Positions 29,581 through 38,435 of a stretch of DNA of 64,000 nucleotides are shown here, piece by piece. Position 1 is the first letter of the stretch. The number at the start of each line of letters is the position of its first letter. Where the stretch lies: positions 36,180-100,179 of the forward strand of contig NZ_CAMCWY010000009.1 in NCBI RefSeq assembly GCF_945882965.1, given 5' to 3'. The notes under the pieces are model-generated. The model made no database searches and was not told where the DNA came from. It saw nothing but the letters and a program-made list of their open reading frames with translations. The position numbers and the translations under genes are program-made. Source of the stretch: Sphingorhabdus sp. EL138 (GTDB taxonomy: Bacteria; Pseudomonadota; Alphaproteobacteria; Sphingomonadales; Sphingomonadaceae).

Positions 29581-29853
29581 ATGAACAAGCAAGATCTCGT
29601 CAGTGCAGTTGCCGACGCTAGCGGTTTGACTAAGGCCGATGCCGGCAAAGCCGTTGAAGCAACATTTGAAGCGATTACTGGCGCGCTGAAAAGCGGCGGC
29701 GAAGTGCGTCTCGTTGGTTTCGGTACTTTTGGCGTTGCAAAGCGCAAGGCATCAACCGGCCGTAACCCACGCACCGGTGAGCCAATGACGATTAAGGCAT
29801 CGACTCAGCCAAAGTTCAAAGCTGGCAAGGCGCTCAAGGACGCTGTCAACTAA
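29581..29853 (+). CDS. hup: DNA-binding protein HU
   Basis: This 90-residue HU/IHF-family protein has MNKQDLVSAVADASGLTKAD at its start, the VRLVGFGTFGVAKRKA core and the DNA-arm signature GRNPRTGEPMTIKAS. HU bends DNA and organises the nucleoid. Strong GGGGG-containing Shine-Dalgarno sequence lies just upstream. It has its own promoter-like TTGACA element and a strong terminator, so it is likely monocistronic downstream of lon. Confidence 0.97.
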   Translation: MNKQDLVSAVADASGLTKADAGKAVEATFEAITGALKSGGEVRLVGFGTFGVAKRKASTGRNPRTGEPMTIKASTQPKFKAGKALKDAVN

Positions 29854-29877
29854 GACACACGCCAAGAAATTGTTAAA

Positions 29878-29908
29878 AAGGGCGGGGCGAAAGCACCCGC
29901 CCTTTTTT
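29878..29908 (+). terminator. Rho-independent terminator of hup
   Basis: AAAGGGCGGG and CCCGCCCTTT form a GC-rich stem around GCGAAAGCA, followed by a run of six T. This is the clearest intrinsic terminator in the window. Confidence 0.92.
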
Positions 29909-30055
29909 GTATTACGGAGCGAAGGCGACACATTCTGTCACCAAAGGGCGCATATTATGCGCAAATTCGTTATAGGTGAAGCACAATCATGCCTGACTCT
30001 AGGTCGATTTTGATAGCGATGTGGATTGAAGGGGGACGATGCCCACCAATGGTTG

Positions 30056-30295
30056 TTAAGCCGCCAAGCGGTTGCCGCTTTGCGGGCGGGACGTAGCTGG
30101 AAAAGCGATGATCTCAGCAGGTGCCAAGCGCCGCATATCGCCCAGAATGATCCGGCGCTCCCGCTGCATTGCTGGCGCAAATTCCATATCGATAACTTCA
30201 TGAATGCGCGGCAAGGCGTTGCGAATTGTCAGCATGATTACGCCAATGGATGCACCCAGCGCAGTGAGGAAAAGAAGGGAAGCAATGATAGTCAT
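30056..30295 (-). CDS. Small single-pass membrane protein, unknown function
   Basis: ATG 30295 with AAGGAT upstream opens 79 residues: a membrane segment (IIASLLFLTALGASIGVIML) followed by a basic cytoplasmic tail (RRIILGDMRRLAPAEIIAF). The longer frame to 30484 adds 63 residues with no family sense and no ribosome-binding site. Similar short proteins seem to occur in sphingomonads but I know of no function. The base composition is like the neighbouring genes. Confidence 0.6.
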   Translation of the reverse strand: MTIIASLLFLTALGASIGVIMLTIRNALPRIHEVIDMEFAPAMQRERRIILGDMRRLAPAEIIAFPATSRPQSGNRLAA

Positions 30296-30580
30296 GGCAA
30301 TAATCCTTTTTGATTCTCGCCCTGAATTGGGCGGCGTGCTGATTCGGTTTAACACCGTATTTCTGCCATTGTTCTTTATTTGTTCTAACTTGTCAAGCGG
30401 CATTACGCAACCGGAACAACGCTGGATAAAATGGTGGATGAATAGTGGATAACTCTGGCAAAGGGCAAAGCTGCCAATAGCCAAAGTTTAATGTGTGATG
30501 CCGGTTCCCTGGCGTTCCGCTTGCCATTTTTGAAGTGCTTGTTGCAGGCATCCGGTGAAACCATTGGAACCATTCACCGA

Positions 30581-30904
30581 TCAGCTATTTGGTAAAATGG
30601 CGCGCGCATAGGCATCAAGGCTTTCGACCGCTGCGGTCCAGCTTCCGCCCGCCACGTCCGGCTTGCCTTCTGCGCGTAGTGGTTTTGGAATACGGTAGCG
30701 GTCACCTTCGGGTTGCGCTGCGCAGACAATGATTTCGTCGCCTTCCGCCTTTGGGCATGGCTCAGTACCAAAGGTTATGAGAAAGGACACGCGTTCGGGT
30801 GGTGCTGACTGTTGCGCGTCGCCCAACGAAGGTTCATATGCAAAGGCCGACATGGGCGTTACCCCCAGCACAAGAGCAGCGATGACGGTTTATTGCATTT
30901 TCAT
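30581..30904 (-). pseudogene. Small exported protein with a stop codon in its signal peptide
   Basis: ATG 30904 begins MKMQ and is followed by a TAA at 30890-30892. After it the same frame continues TVIAALVLGVTPMSAFA, a signal-peptide h-region and cleavage site, and then about 85 residues with the sphingomonad-type motifs CPKAEGDEIIVCA and DRYRIPKPLR. Either the gene is broken by a nonsense change, or translation restarts at GTG 30871 with an N-terminally shortened signal. The two cysteines are consistent with a periplasmic disulfide. Function unknown. Confidence 0.62.
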
Positions 30905-31138
30905 GTTGCTTTCTCGTCCATCCCATCGCCCTATGCACATCGACCTGAACCGCTTTTTAATGCCGTCACCGCGGGTTTTGCATTTTGGTAAAAAGCATTG
31001 GTGCTTGACGAATCTAGCCATCAACGGTAACCGCCCTCTCATTCCACATGGGAAACGCACATACCGGTGCTGATCTATGCCTTTCAGGCAATAGTGAAGT
31101 TCTAGTTTCCCAGAGGCTCAACCGGAAGGAGAAGTACC
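30905..31138. other. Intergenic region with rpsB promoter and 5' leader
   Basis: No gene is supported. TTGACG at about 31009-31014 followed after 17 bases by TAACCG could be a weak promoter for the rpsB superoperon. The untranslated leader would be about 90-100 bases, long enough for autoregulation by S2, but I recognise no known leader motif. AAGGAGAAG precedes the rpsB ATG. Confidence 0.35.
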
Positions 31139-32029
31139 ATGGCGGCACCTGTCGTTACCATGCAGCAATTGCTTGAAGCTGGGGCCCATTTCGGCCACCA
31201 AACACACCGTTGGAATCCGCGTATGAAGCCGTATATCTTCGGCGCGCGCAACGGCATCCACATTCTCGATTTGTCGCAGTCCGTGCCCTTGTTCGCACGT
31301 GCGCTAGATTTCGTTGCCCAGAGCGTTTCGTCTGGCGGCAAGGTATTGTTCGTTGGCACGAAGCGTCAGGCGCAAGGCCCCATTGCCGATGCAGCCCGCG
31401 CATCGGGTCAGCATTTCGTCAACCATCGCTGGTTGGGCGGCATGCTCACCAACTGGAAGACCATTTCAAACTCGATCAAGAAGCTCAAGACGCTTGAAGA
31501 GCAGCTTTCGGGCGATACGCACGGTTTCACGAAGAAGGAAATCCTTCAAATGACCCGCGAGCGCGACAAGCTTGACATGAGCCTTGGCGGTATTCGCGAC
31601 ATGGGCGGTATTCCTGAGGTCATGTTCGTTATTGACGCCAACAAGGAAGAGCTCGCTATCAAGGAAGCCAATGTTTTGGGTATTCCAGTGATCGCGATAC
31701 TCGATTCAAACGTATCGCCTGACGGCATTGCATTCCCCGTTCCTGCAAATGATGACGCTGCACGCGCCATTCGTTTGTATTGCGACGCCATTGCCACTGC
31801 GGCAACGAAGGGCAATGTAAACGCTAAGGTTGCCAAGGGCATTGACCTTGGTGCGGAAGTTGAGCCAGCGGCTGAACCAGCCTTGGTTGAAGAAGCTGCG
31901 CTAGTAGCCGAAGAGGCTGCGCCAGTAGTTGAAGAAGCAGGGCCTGCCGCAGAAGCTGCACCAGTAGCCGAAGAAGCAGCGCCTGTTGCTGAAGTTGCTC
32001 CAGCCGAAGCCCCTGCCGCAGAAGCGTAA
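31139..32029 (+). CDS. rpsB: 30S ribosomal protein S2, with acidic Ala/Glu/Pro-rich tail
   Basis: S2 opens with [20 protein letters not shown] and contains [20 protein letters not shown] and [14 protein letters not shown]. The canonical protein ends at about residue 240. A C-terminal extension of about 55 residues follows, built of repeats like [14 protein letters not shown] and [13 protein letters not shown]. Such tails occur on S2 in some alphaproteobacteria and are thought to be disordered. A strong AAGGAGAAG site precedes ATG 31139. tsf follows after a double-hairpin element. Confidence 0.97.
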   Translation: MAAPVVTMQQLLEAGAHFGHQTHRWNPRMKPYIFGARNGIHILDLSQSVPLFARALDFVAQSVSSGGKVLFVGTKRQAQGPIADAARASGQHFVNHRWLGGMLTNWKTISNSIKKLKTLEEQLSGDTHGFTKKEILQMTRERDKLDMSLGGIRDMGGIPEVMFVIDANKEELAIKEANVLGIPVIAILDSNVSPDGIAFPVPANDDAARAIRLYCDAIATAATKGNVNAKVAKGIDLGAEVEPAAEPALVEEAALVAEEAAPVVEEAGPAAEAAPVAEEAAPVAEVAPAEAPAAEA

Positions 32030-32037
32030 CATTTCTT

Positions 32038-32130
32038 TGTCATTCCCGCATAAGCGGGAATCCATGGTCTGACTTGTCGGTGTAAACTGATTGGGCGGAC
32101 CATGGACACCCGATCAAGTCGGGGGTGACA
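32038..32130. repeat. Double-hairpin intergenic element, copy B
   Basis: TGTCATTCCCGC...GCGGGAATCCATGG at the left is joined by GACTTGTCGGTGTAAAC to CCATGGACACCCGA...GGGGGTGACA at the right. The core in reverse complement (ACCGACAAGTCAG-CCATGGA) is nearly identical to copy C at 49197, which is the strongest evidence that these are one family. It lies between the cotranscribed rpsB and tsf genes and so would be part of their mRNA. Confidence 0.8.
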
Positions 32131-32190
32131 CTGTTTAGAGCGGTGAGGGGTTCCTGCCTCTCGCTAACCACATTTCGAAAGGACAAATAT

Positions 32191-33117
32191 ATGTCTGCAA
32201 TTACCGCTTCAGCCGTTAAGGAACTGCGTGAGCTTTCCGGCGCGGGCATGATGGACGCCAAAAAGGCGCTTGAAGAAACCAATGGCGATATCGAAGCCGC
32301 CGTTGACTTGCTGCGCGCCAAGGGCCTTGCAACCGCTGCCAAGAAATCCAGCCGTACCGCAGCCGAAGGTCTTGTCGGCGTTGCTGTAGAAGGCACCAAG
32401 GGTACGGCAATCGAAGTTAACAGCCAGACCGACTTTGTTGCGAAAAACGAACAGTTCCAGGAATTTGTTGCTGCCGTTAGCCAAGTTGCTCTTGGCCTAT
32501 CTGCCAACGAAGCCGAAGCCGTTTTGGCCGCGCCTTATAGCGATAGCGAAACCGTTCAGGAACGTTTGACCAACAACATTGCAACCATCGGTGAAAACCA
32601 GGTCATCCGCCGCGTCAAATCGCTATCGGTCACCAATGGCCGCGTTGTTTCTTATGTCCATAACGCTGCGGCGCCTGGCATGGGCGGCATCGGCGTTCTT
32701 GTGGCGCTTGAGAGCGAAGCGGACGCGGCGACGCTAGATGGCCTTGGCAAGCAACTGGCGATGCACATCGCCGCTGCATTCCCGCTGTCGCTGGACGAAA
32801 CGGGTCTTGACGCTGAAACGCTTGAGCGTGAGCGCGGCATTGCCCGTGAAAAGGCATCGGAAAGCGGCAAGCCTGCTGATATCGTCGAAAAGATGGTTGA
32901 AGGCGCAGTGAAGAAGTTTGCGAAAGAAAATGCCTTGTTGAGCCAGCCATTTGTGATGGACGGCAAGACCCCGATTTCCGATGTTGTTGCCGCCGCTGCT
33001 AAAGAAGCTGGCAAACCCATCGTGCTGAAGGATTATACCCGCTTCCAGCTTGGTGAAGGCATCGAAAAGGAAGTGTCCGACTTTGCGGCTGAAGTGGCTG
33101 CTGCGGTCGGAGGCTAA
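32191..33117 (+). CDS. tsf: Elongation factor Ts
   Basis: EF-Ts recycles EF-Tu from GDP. ATG 32191 with AAAGGA upstream gives 308 residues. The N-terminal UBA-like domain is [20 protein letters not shown] then KKALEE; the exchange motif TDFVAKNE is at about residues 80-87. The C-terminal half ([17 protein letters not shown]) is complete. Order rpsB-tsf-pyrH-frr is highly conserved. Confidence 0.97.
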   Translation: MSAITASAVKELRELSGAGMMDAKKALEETNGDIEAAVDLLRAKGLATAAKKSSRTAAEGLVGVAVEGTKGTAIEVNSQTDFVAKNEQFQEFVAAVSQVALGLSANEAEAVLAAPYSDSETVQERLTNNIATIGENQVIRRVKSLSVTNGRVVSYVHNAAAPGMGGIGVLVALESEADAATLDGLGKQLAMHIAAAFPLSLDETGLDAETLERERGIAREKASESGKPADIVEKMVEGAVKKFAKENALLSQPFVMDGKTPISDVVAAAAKEAGKPIVLKDYTRFQLGEGIEKEVSDFAAEVAAAVGG

Positions 33118-33137
33118 ACCGAGCAATGACATACTAG

Positions 33138-33164
33138 GTCACCCCCGAATAAGCCGGGGGTGAC
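33138..33164. repeat. Single hairpin related to the intergenic element family (copy D)
   Basis: GTCACCCCCG (33138-33147) and CGGGGGTGAC (33155-33164) form a perfect 10-bp stem with a 7-base loop just after tsf. It equals one half of the double-hairpin elements. It could partly terminate or protect the rpsB-tsf transcript. Confidence 0.65.
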
Positions 33165-33271
33165 AAAAGTTTGTTATCTCGCTAGGTTTCTAGCTACGTT
33201 ATTGACACTTGGCGATGTGGCGCGCGGCTCCTATAGCTGGGCGCCATTATCGTATCAGAATGAGGGACATT

Positions 33272-33997
33272 ATGGGCGCGCACGGCTATCGTCGCATTCT
33301 GCTGAAATTATCAGGGGAAGTGCTTATGGGCGACCAAGCCTATGGCATTGACCCTGCCACGGTCGCGCGCGTGGCCGAAGAGGTAAAGGCGGCGCAGGAT
33401 ACTGGCCTCCAATTGTGCCTGGTCATCGGCGGAGGAAATATTTTCCGTGGGATGTCCGGCGCGGCCAAGGGCATGGATCGCGCGCAGGCCGACTATGTGG
33501 GAATGCTCGCCACCGTCATGAACGCCCTCGCGATGCAAAACGCGCTGGAACAGCTTGGCGTGCCGACCCGGGTCCAATCTGCGATTGAGATGGACAAGGT
33601 CTGCGAGCCGGTCATTCGCCGCCGTGCCGAACGGCATTTGGAAAAAGGGCGCATTGTCATTTTCGCCGCAGGCGTTGGCGCGCCGTTCTTTACAACCGAT
33701 AGCGGGGCTGCGCTGCGCGCGGCCGAAATGCGGTGCGATGCCTTGTTTAAAGGGACCTCGGTTGATGGTGTTTATGATGCTGATCCCAAAAAGGTCTCAA
33801 CAGCAAAACGTTACGAAACATTAAGCTATGATCGTGTCTTAGCAGATAATCTAAAGGTTATGGATGCCAGCGCGGTATCTTTGTGCCGTGACAACAATAT
33901 TCCAATCGTGGTCTTCTCCATCCGGGAGCAGGGCAATATATTGAAAGTGCTTGACGGAAGCGGCACTTCAACTGTGGTAACAAGCGAAGGAAATTGA
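33272..33997 (+). CDS. pyrH: Uridylate kinase
   Basis: PyrH phosphorylates UMP to UDP. ATG 33272 follows GAGGGA and gives 241 residues; earlier in-frame ATGs would add an unrelated leader. Motifs include [13 protein letters not shown] (phosphate binding), [30 protein letters not shown] and [13 protein letters not shown], typical of the hexameric amino-acid-kinase-fold enzyme. An ATTGACAC box about 70 bases upstream hints at an internal promoter. Confidence 0.96.
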   Translation: MGAHGYRRILLKLSGEVLMGDQAYGIDPATVARVAEEVKAAQDTGLQLCLVIGGGNIFRGMSGAAKGMDRAQADYVGMLATVMNALAMQNALEQLGVPTRVQSAIEMDKVCEPVIRRRAERHLEKGRIVIFAAGVGAPFFTTDSGAALRAAEMRCDALFKGTSVDGVYDADPKKVSTAKRYETLSYDRVLADNLKVMDASAVSLCRDNNIPIVVFSIREQGNILKVLDGSGTSTVVTSEGN

Positions 33998-34000
33998 TCC

Positions 34001-34558
34001 ATGCCGCAATATGACAAAACCGATGTAGAGCGCCGTATGAAGGGCGCCGTGGATTCATTCAAAAGCGATCTTTCGGGCTTGCGTACGGGCCGCGCCAATG
34101 TGACCTTGCTTGATCCTGTGGTGGTTGAAGTTTACGGATCACACATGCCGTTGAGCCAAGTTGCAACCGTCAGCGCGCCAGAGCCGCGTTTGCTGTCGGT
34201 GCAGGTATGGGACCGGTCAAATGTGACGCCAGTGGAAAAGGCCATTCGTTCGGCAGGCTTGGGCCTAAACCCGATTACCGATGGCCAAACGCTGCGTCTG
34301 CCTATTCCCGACCTTACCGAAGAACGCCGCAAGGAGCTTGCAAAGCTGGCGGGCCAATATGCAGAAAAAGCAAAAATTGCGATTCGCAACGTGCGCCGCG
34401 ATGCCAACGACGGGCTAAAGACCGATGAGAACAACAAGGAAATCAGTGAAGATGACCGCAAAAGGTTGGAAACTGAAGTCCAGAAAATGACCGATGAAAT
34501 GATCAAGGCGGTCGATGACGCGGCAGCGCACAAGGAAAAGGAAATCCTGAGCCAGTGA
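34001..34558 (+). CDS. frr: Ribosome recycling factor
   Basis: This 185-residue protein, the standard length, splits post-termination ribosomes with EF-G. Motifs are [33 protein letters not shown] and the three-helix-bundle sequence [20 protein letters not shown]. It starts three bases after the pyrH stop and ends 40 bases before uppS. Confidence 0.97.
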   Translation: MPQYDKTDVERRMKGAVDSFKSDLSGLRTGRANVTLLDPVVVEVYGSHMPLSQVATVSAPEPRLLSVQVWDRSNVTPVEKAIRSAGLGLNPITDGQTLRLPIPDLTEERRKELAKLAGQYAEKAKIAIRNVRRDANDGLKTDENNKEISEDDRKRLETEVQKMTDEMIKAVDDAAAHKEKEILSQ

Positions 34559-34598
34559 TTTTGGCCAGCCCTTTAACTTCATTGGGTTTAGGTAAGTG

Positions 34599-35315
34599 AT
34601 GGCTGTCGCTGAAGCTCAAGAGCGCATTGCCGCAGGAACGGGCAAAATGCCGCGCCACGTCGCGATCATCATGGATGGCAATGGGCGCTGGGCGAAAAAG
34701 CGGATGTTACCGCGGGCAATGGGGCATAAGCGCGGTGTCGAGACAGTCCGGAACATTGTCCGTGCGGCGGGGGATCTCGGGCTTGAAACCTTGAGCCTAT
34801 ACGCCTTCTCCAGCGAGAATTGGAAACGGCCCGAGGATGAGATCAGTGATCTCATGGGCCTTATGCGCGATTTTATCAAATCTGACCTTGATGAATTCGC
34901 CGCTAATAACGTGCGGCTTAAAATTATTGGAAATTATAAAGCATTAGCGCCAGATATTGTGGACATGCTTGAGGAATCCATCGCGCGGACGTCGAAGAAC
35001 AGCCGAACGACGTTGGCGGTCGCACTGAATTATGGCGCGCAAGATGAAATGGTCCGCGCGGCCCGTGCTGCTGCTGCGCAGGGCGAAATTAATGCGGCGA
35101 GCCTTGAGGCCAATCTCGATACAGCCGATTTGCCGCCGCTGGATTTGCTCATCCGCACATCAGGGGAGCAACGGCTGTCCAATTTCATGCTGTGGCAGGC
35201 GGCGTATGCCGAATTGTGGTTTACGGAAACCTTATGGCCGGATTTCAACAAAGACGAACTCGCTGCCGCCCTAAACGAATTTGCGCGGCGGGAACGGCGC
35301 TATGGTGGTCGATGA
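34599..35315 (+). CDS. uppS: Isoprenyl transferase (undecaprenyl diphosphate synthase)
   Basis: UppS extends farnesyl diphosphate to undecaprenyl diphosphate, the lipid carrier for peptidoglycan. The catalytic Asp is in VAIIMDGNGRWAKKR. SLYAFSSENWKRP, LIRTSGEQRLSNFMLWQAAY and the ETLWPDF segment are all present. Start is either ATG 34599 (238 residues) or the adjacent GTG 34596. The stop overlaps cdsA ATG (ATGA). Confidence 0.95.
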   Translation: MAVAEAQERIAAGTGKMPRHVAIIMDGNGRWAKKRMLPRAMGHKRGVETVRNIVRAAGDLGLETLSLYAFSSENWKRPEDEISDLMGLMRDFIKSDLDEFAANNVRLKIIGNYKALAPDIVDMLEESIARTSKNSRTTLAVALNYGAQDEMVRAARAAAAQGEINAASLEANLDTADLPPLDLLIRTSGEQRLSNFMLWQAAYAELWFTETLWPDFNKDELAAALNEFARRERRYGGR

Positions 35316-36049
35316 ACGATAAGGTCGCGCCGCTGCTGAAACCCCGATCGGATTTGGGCATACGGACATTGTCCAGCGTTGCCATGATGTCGGTTGCGAT
35401 AATTGCGATCTGGCTGGGCGGCTATGTCTTTATCGGCCTCGTTATTGCTGTAGGCCTTTGTGTTTTTTTTGAATTTACCAAATTGGTGCTCGGTTTCGCG
35501 CACAGTCCGCAGGCGCGGATATTTTGGCTATTGGGCGGCCTGACCTATGTCGGCTTGGCATGTTTCACTTTGATACTGTTCAGCGCGCCTTTCTTCGGCA
35601 TGACACCTGCAATTCTGTTGATCGCAGGTGTCATTGGTACGGATATCGGCGCGTATTTTGCGGGACGAAGCATCGGCGGAGCCAAGATCTCGCCACGAAT
35701 TAGCCCGTCCAAAACATGGTCTGGTCTTTTTGGCGGCATTATTGGCGCGGGCCTTATGATGGTTGTCATTCAAGCAGGCATCTACGCCTTTAGAGGTGGA
35801 AATGCTGGCGATGGTGATGCCTATCTTGCATATGGCTGGGCGGGCCTCATGCTGACGGGGGCCGCGCTTGCGTTGGTCGCGCAAATGGGGGATTTCTTCG
35901 AAAGCTGGATGAAGCGGCGGGCAGGGGTGAAAGACTCCGGCCGATTGATACCGGGCCATGGCGGGTTATTTGACCGGACAGACGGCCTTATTGCGGTCGC
36001 TTTTGCCGCCGGTGTCATCACGCTGTTTCAAAATGTGGCAGGTTGCTGA
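35312..36049 (+). CDS. cdsA: Phosphatidate cytidylyltransferase
   Basis: CdsA makes CDP-diacylglycerol, the branch point of phospholipid synthesis. ATG 35312 overlaps uppS and gives 245 residues with six to seven hydrophobic segments. The CDP-DAG synthase signature is intact: SWMKRRAGVKDSGRLIPGHG then GLFDRTDGL near the C-terminus; SPSKTWSGLFGG precedes it. A longer frame from 35192 is antisense-like in content and overlaps uppS. Confidence 0.94.
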   Translation: MNDKVAPLLKPRSDLGIRTLSSVAMMSVAIIAIWLGGYVFIGLVIAVGLCVFFEFTKLVLGFAHSPQARIFWLLGGLTYVGLACFTLILFSAPFFGMTPAILLIAGVIGTDIGAYFAGRSIGGAKISPRISPSKTWSGLFGGIIGAGLMMVVIQAGIYAFRGGNAGDGDAYLAYGWAGLMLTGAALALVAQMGDFFESWMKRRAGVKDSGRLIPGHGGLFDRTDGLIAVAFAAGVITLFQNVAGC

Positions 36050-37214
36050 TCCTGTGACCCGCAGCGTTTCCATCTTTGGCGCAACAGGTTCGGTCGGGCT
36101 GTCGACACTGGATCTCATTCGCCAACATCGCAGCCAATATCGCGTTGTCGCGCTAACCGCGAACGGCAATGCGGCTGCCATAGCGCAGTTGGCCCGGGAT
36201 TTTGATGCCGAACTGGCGGTCGTTGCAGATGAAACGGCCTATGCCGATCTCAAGGACGCATTGGCAGGGACGAGTATAGAAGCCGCAGCAGGCGCCCAAG
36301 CGCTTGTGGAGGCCGCCAGGCGCAATGCCGATTGGACAATGGCGTCTATCGTCGGCTGTGCTGGATTGCCCTCTACGATGGCTGTAATCGAGGCTGGCAA
36401 GACCATCGCTTTGGCCAACAAGGAGGCCTTGGTTTCCGCAGGCGCATTGATGATGGCCGCGGTGCGCCGGTCGGGCGCAGCTTTGTTGCCAGTCGACAGC
36501 GAACATAATGCGATATTCCAGTGCCTTGCCGGCGGCAAGATTGACCAAGTACGTAAAATTACGCTCACCGCGAGCGGCGGGCCGTTGCGCTCTTTTTCGC
36601 TTGAGGAGATGCGGGGCGTAACGCCAGCGCAGGCCGTGGCGCACCCCAATTGGGACATGGGCGCGAAGATCAGTATTGATTCCGCGACCATGATGAACAA
36701 GGGCCTTGAACTGATTGAGGCCTATCATTTGTTTCCGGTGGGCTTGGATAAAATCGATATACTTGTGCATCCACAATCGGTCATCCATTCGATGGTCGAA
36801 TATGTCGATTGTTCGACTTTAGCGCAGCTTGGATCGCCAGATATGCGCATTCCAATAGCGAGCGCGCTGGCATGGCCGGAGCGGATTGCTACGACCTGCA
36901 AGCCGCTGGATTTAGCGAATATTGGGCAGTTGACGTTTGAGCAACCGGACATCGCGCGCTTTCCGGCGTTGCGCCTTGCCCGCGCGGCCATATCCGAAGG
37001 CGGCGCAAAGCCGGCAATCATGAACGCGGCCAACGAAGTCGCGGTGACGGCGTTCTTAAATGGCCAAATCGGTTTTCTCGATATCGCCGCTTTGGTGGAA
37101 GATACGCTGTGCGGTTACGCACCGAACAATCTGCCAGCCTGCATCGATGACTTGTTCAGCATAGATGCAGCCGCGCGCCGTTATGCGCAGACGCTCATAC
37201 AAAAGGTCAGCTAA
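36033..37214 (+). CDS. dxr: 1-deoxy-D-xylulose 5-phosphate reductoisomerase
   Basis: Dxr catalyses the first committed step of the MEP isoprenoid pathway. The NADPH-binding IFGATGSVGLSTLDLI is near the N-terminus. The active-site segments are LLPVDSEHNAIFQCLAG and ISIDSATMMNKGLELIEAYH, and FLNGQIGFLDIA marks the C-terminal domain. ATG 36033 overlaps cdsA by 17 bases (393 residues); GTG 36054 five bases after the cdsA stop is an equally good start. It ends in TAATG with rseP. Confidence 0.95.
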   Translation: MWQVADPVTRSVSIFGATGSVGLSTLDLIRQHRSQYRVVALTANGNAAAIAQLARDFDAELAVVADETAYADLKDALAGTSIEAAAGAQALVEAARRNADWTMASIVGCAGLPSTMAVIEAGKTIALANKEALVSAGALMMAAVRRSGAALLPVDSEHNAIFQCLAGGKIDQVRKITLTASGGPLRSFSLEEMRGVTPAQAVAHPNWDMGAKISIDSATMMNKGLELIEAYHLFPVGLDKIDILVHPQSVIHSMVEYVDCSTLAQLGSPDMRIPIASALAWPERIATTCKPLDLANIGQLTFEQPDIARFPALRLARAAISEGGAKPAIMNAANEVAVTAFLNGQIGFLDIAALVEDTLCGYAPNNLPACIDDLFSIDAAARRYAQTLIQKVS

Positions 37215-38335
37215 TGCCAATGGAATCGCCAAATATCATCGTGACTGCTCTTGCGTTTATAACGCTGATCGGCAGTTTGGTTGTCGTGCACGAACTGGGT
37301 CATTATGCCGTGGGGCGTTGGTTCGGCGTGAAGGCCGAGAAATTCTCGATCGGCTTTGGTCCGGAGATCTGGGGCAGGGTCGACAAACGTGGCACCTTGT
37401 GGCGCATCGGCTTGCTGCCTTTGGGCGGCTTTGTCCAATTTGCAGGCGACATGAATCCCGCCAGCCAAGCCGACGAAGGCTGGAAACAATTACCAGAAGA
37501 GGAGCGCAACCAGACGTTCCAGTCCAAAACCTTGTGGCAACGTGCGTTGATTGTGTTTGCCGGGCCAGCGGTGAATTTCATCTTGGCCATCCTTATCGCG
37601 ATGGGTTTCCTGTTGGCGTTTGGGAAATCAGTGACTCCGCCGGTAATTGACGTTGTGCAGCCCAATAGCGCGGCTGCGGTGGCGGGCCTGATGGAAGGAG
37701 ACCGCATCCTCACTTTGAATGGCCGGACCATCAAGACGTTCAACGAAATGGCGAACGAAATTGTGATGATCCCCAACGAGCAGGTCGTGATCGAAATCGA
37801 ACGCGACGGTGCGAACATGGTCAAGGAAGCCACGGTCGCTGCGGCTATCGAAGTTGATCGTTTCGGTAATGAATACCGCATTGGCCGGCTCGGCATAGGT
37901 GCTGGCAAATTGGAAGCCCGCGAAGTGGGCCTGCTTGAGGCGCCGTGGGCTGCAGTTGTTCAAACCGGAAATATCTTGCGGCAGCAAGTGATTGGCCTTG
38001 GTCAGATTATCTCTGGTCGACGTCCCATTTCCGAACTGGGCGGGCCGTTGAAAATCGCAAAAGTTTCAGGCGAAGCCATGAGTCTTGGCATTTTAACATT
38101 CATCAGCCTTGCAGCGCTTATTTCGATTAACTTGGGGTTCATCAATCTCCTGCCAATCCCGATGCTGGATGGAGGGCATTTGTTGCTCTACGCCGTGGAA
38201 GCAGTGCGTCGGCGCCCAGCCACGCCGGTAGTGCAGGAGTGGGCCTTTCGTGCAGGATTTGCGATGCTCGCGGCATTTATGATAATGGTAACTTTCAATG
38301 ACCTTGCGTCTTTCGGTCTTTTCGGAGGCGGTTGA
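37214..38335 (+). CDS. rseP: Site-2 intramembrane metalloprotease RseP
   Basis: This 373-residue S2P-family protease cleaves anti-sigma factors and remnant signal peptides within the membrane. The zinc site HExxH is in LVVVHELGHYAVGRWFG in the first membrane segment, and the third ligand Asp is in NLLPIPMLDGGHLL. A single PDZ domain lies at about residues 125-200 (VVQPNSAAAVAGLMEGDRIL). The start ATG shares one base with the dxr stop. In Caulobacter the orthologue is MmpA. Confidence 0.95.
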   Translation: MPMESPNIIVTALAFITLIGSLVVVHELGHYAVGRWFGVKAEKFSIGFGPEIWGRVDKRGTLWRIGLLPLGGFVQFAGDMNPASQADEGWKQLPEEERNQTFQSKTLWQRALIVFAGPAVNFILAILIAMGFLLAFGKSVTPPVIDVVQPNSAAAVAGLMEGDRILTLNGRTIKTFNEMANEIVMIPNEQVVIEIERDGANMVKEATVAAAIEVDRFGNEYRIGRLGIGAGKLEAREVGLLEAPWAAVVQTGNILRQQVIGLGQIISGRRPISELGGPLKIAKVSGEAMSLGILTFISLAALISINLGFINLLPIPMLDGGHLLLYAVEAVRRRPATPVVQEWAFRAGFAMLAAFMIMVTFNDLASFGLFGGG

Positions 38336-38435
38336 GGGCATTGCATACTTGATTGCGCGCGCTGCATCGGGCAGAGACGCAAAACTATTTTAGCGGCAAT
38401 ATGCCAACGCCCGGTGGGGGCGCACATCAGATCGG

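Noticed and set aside
31859..32029. Tandem DNA repeat as a mobile element in the rpsB tail
   Set aside because: The repetition follows codon structure (Glu, Ala, Pro, Val) in an intact reading frame and is part of S2.
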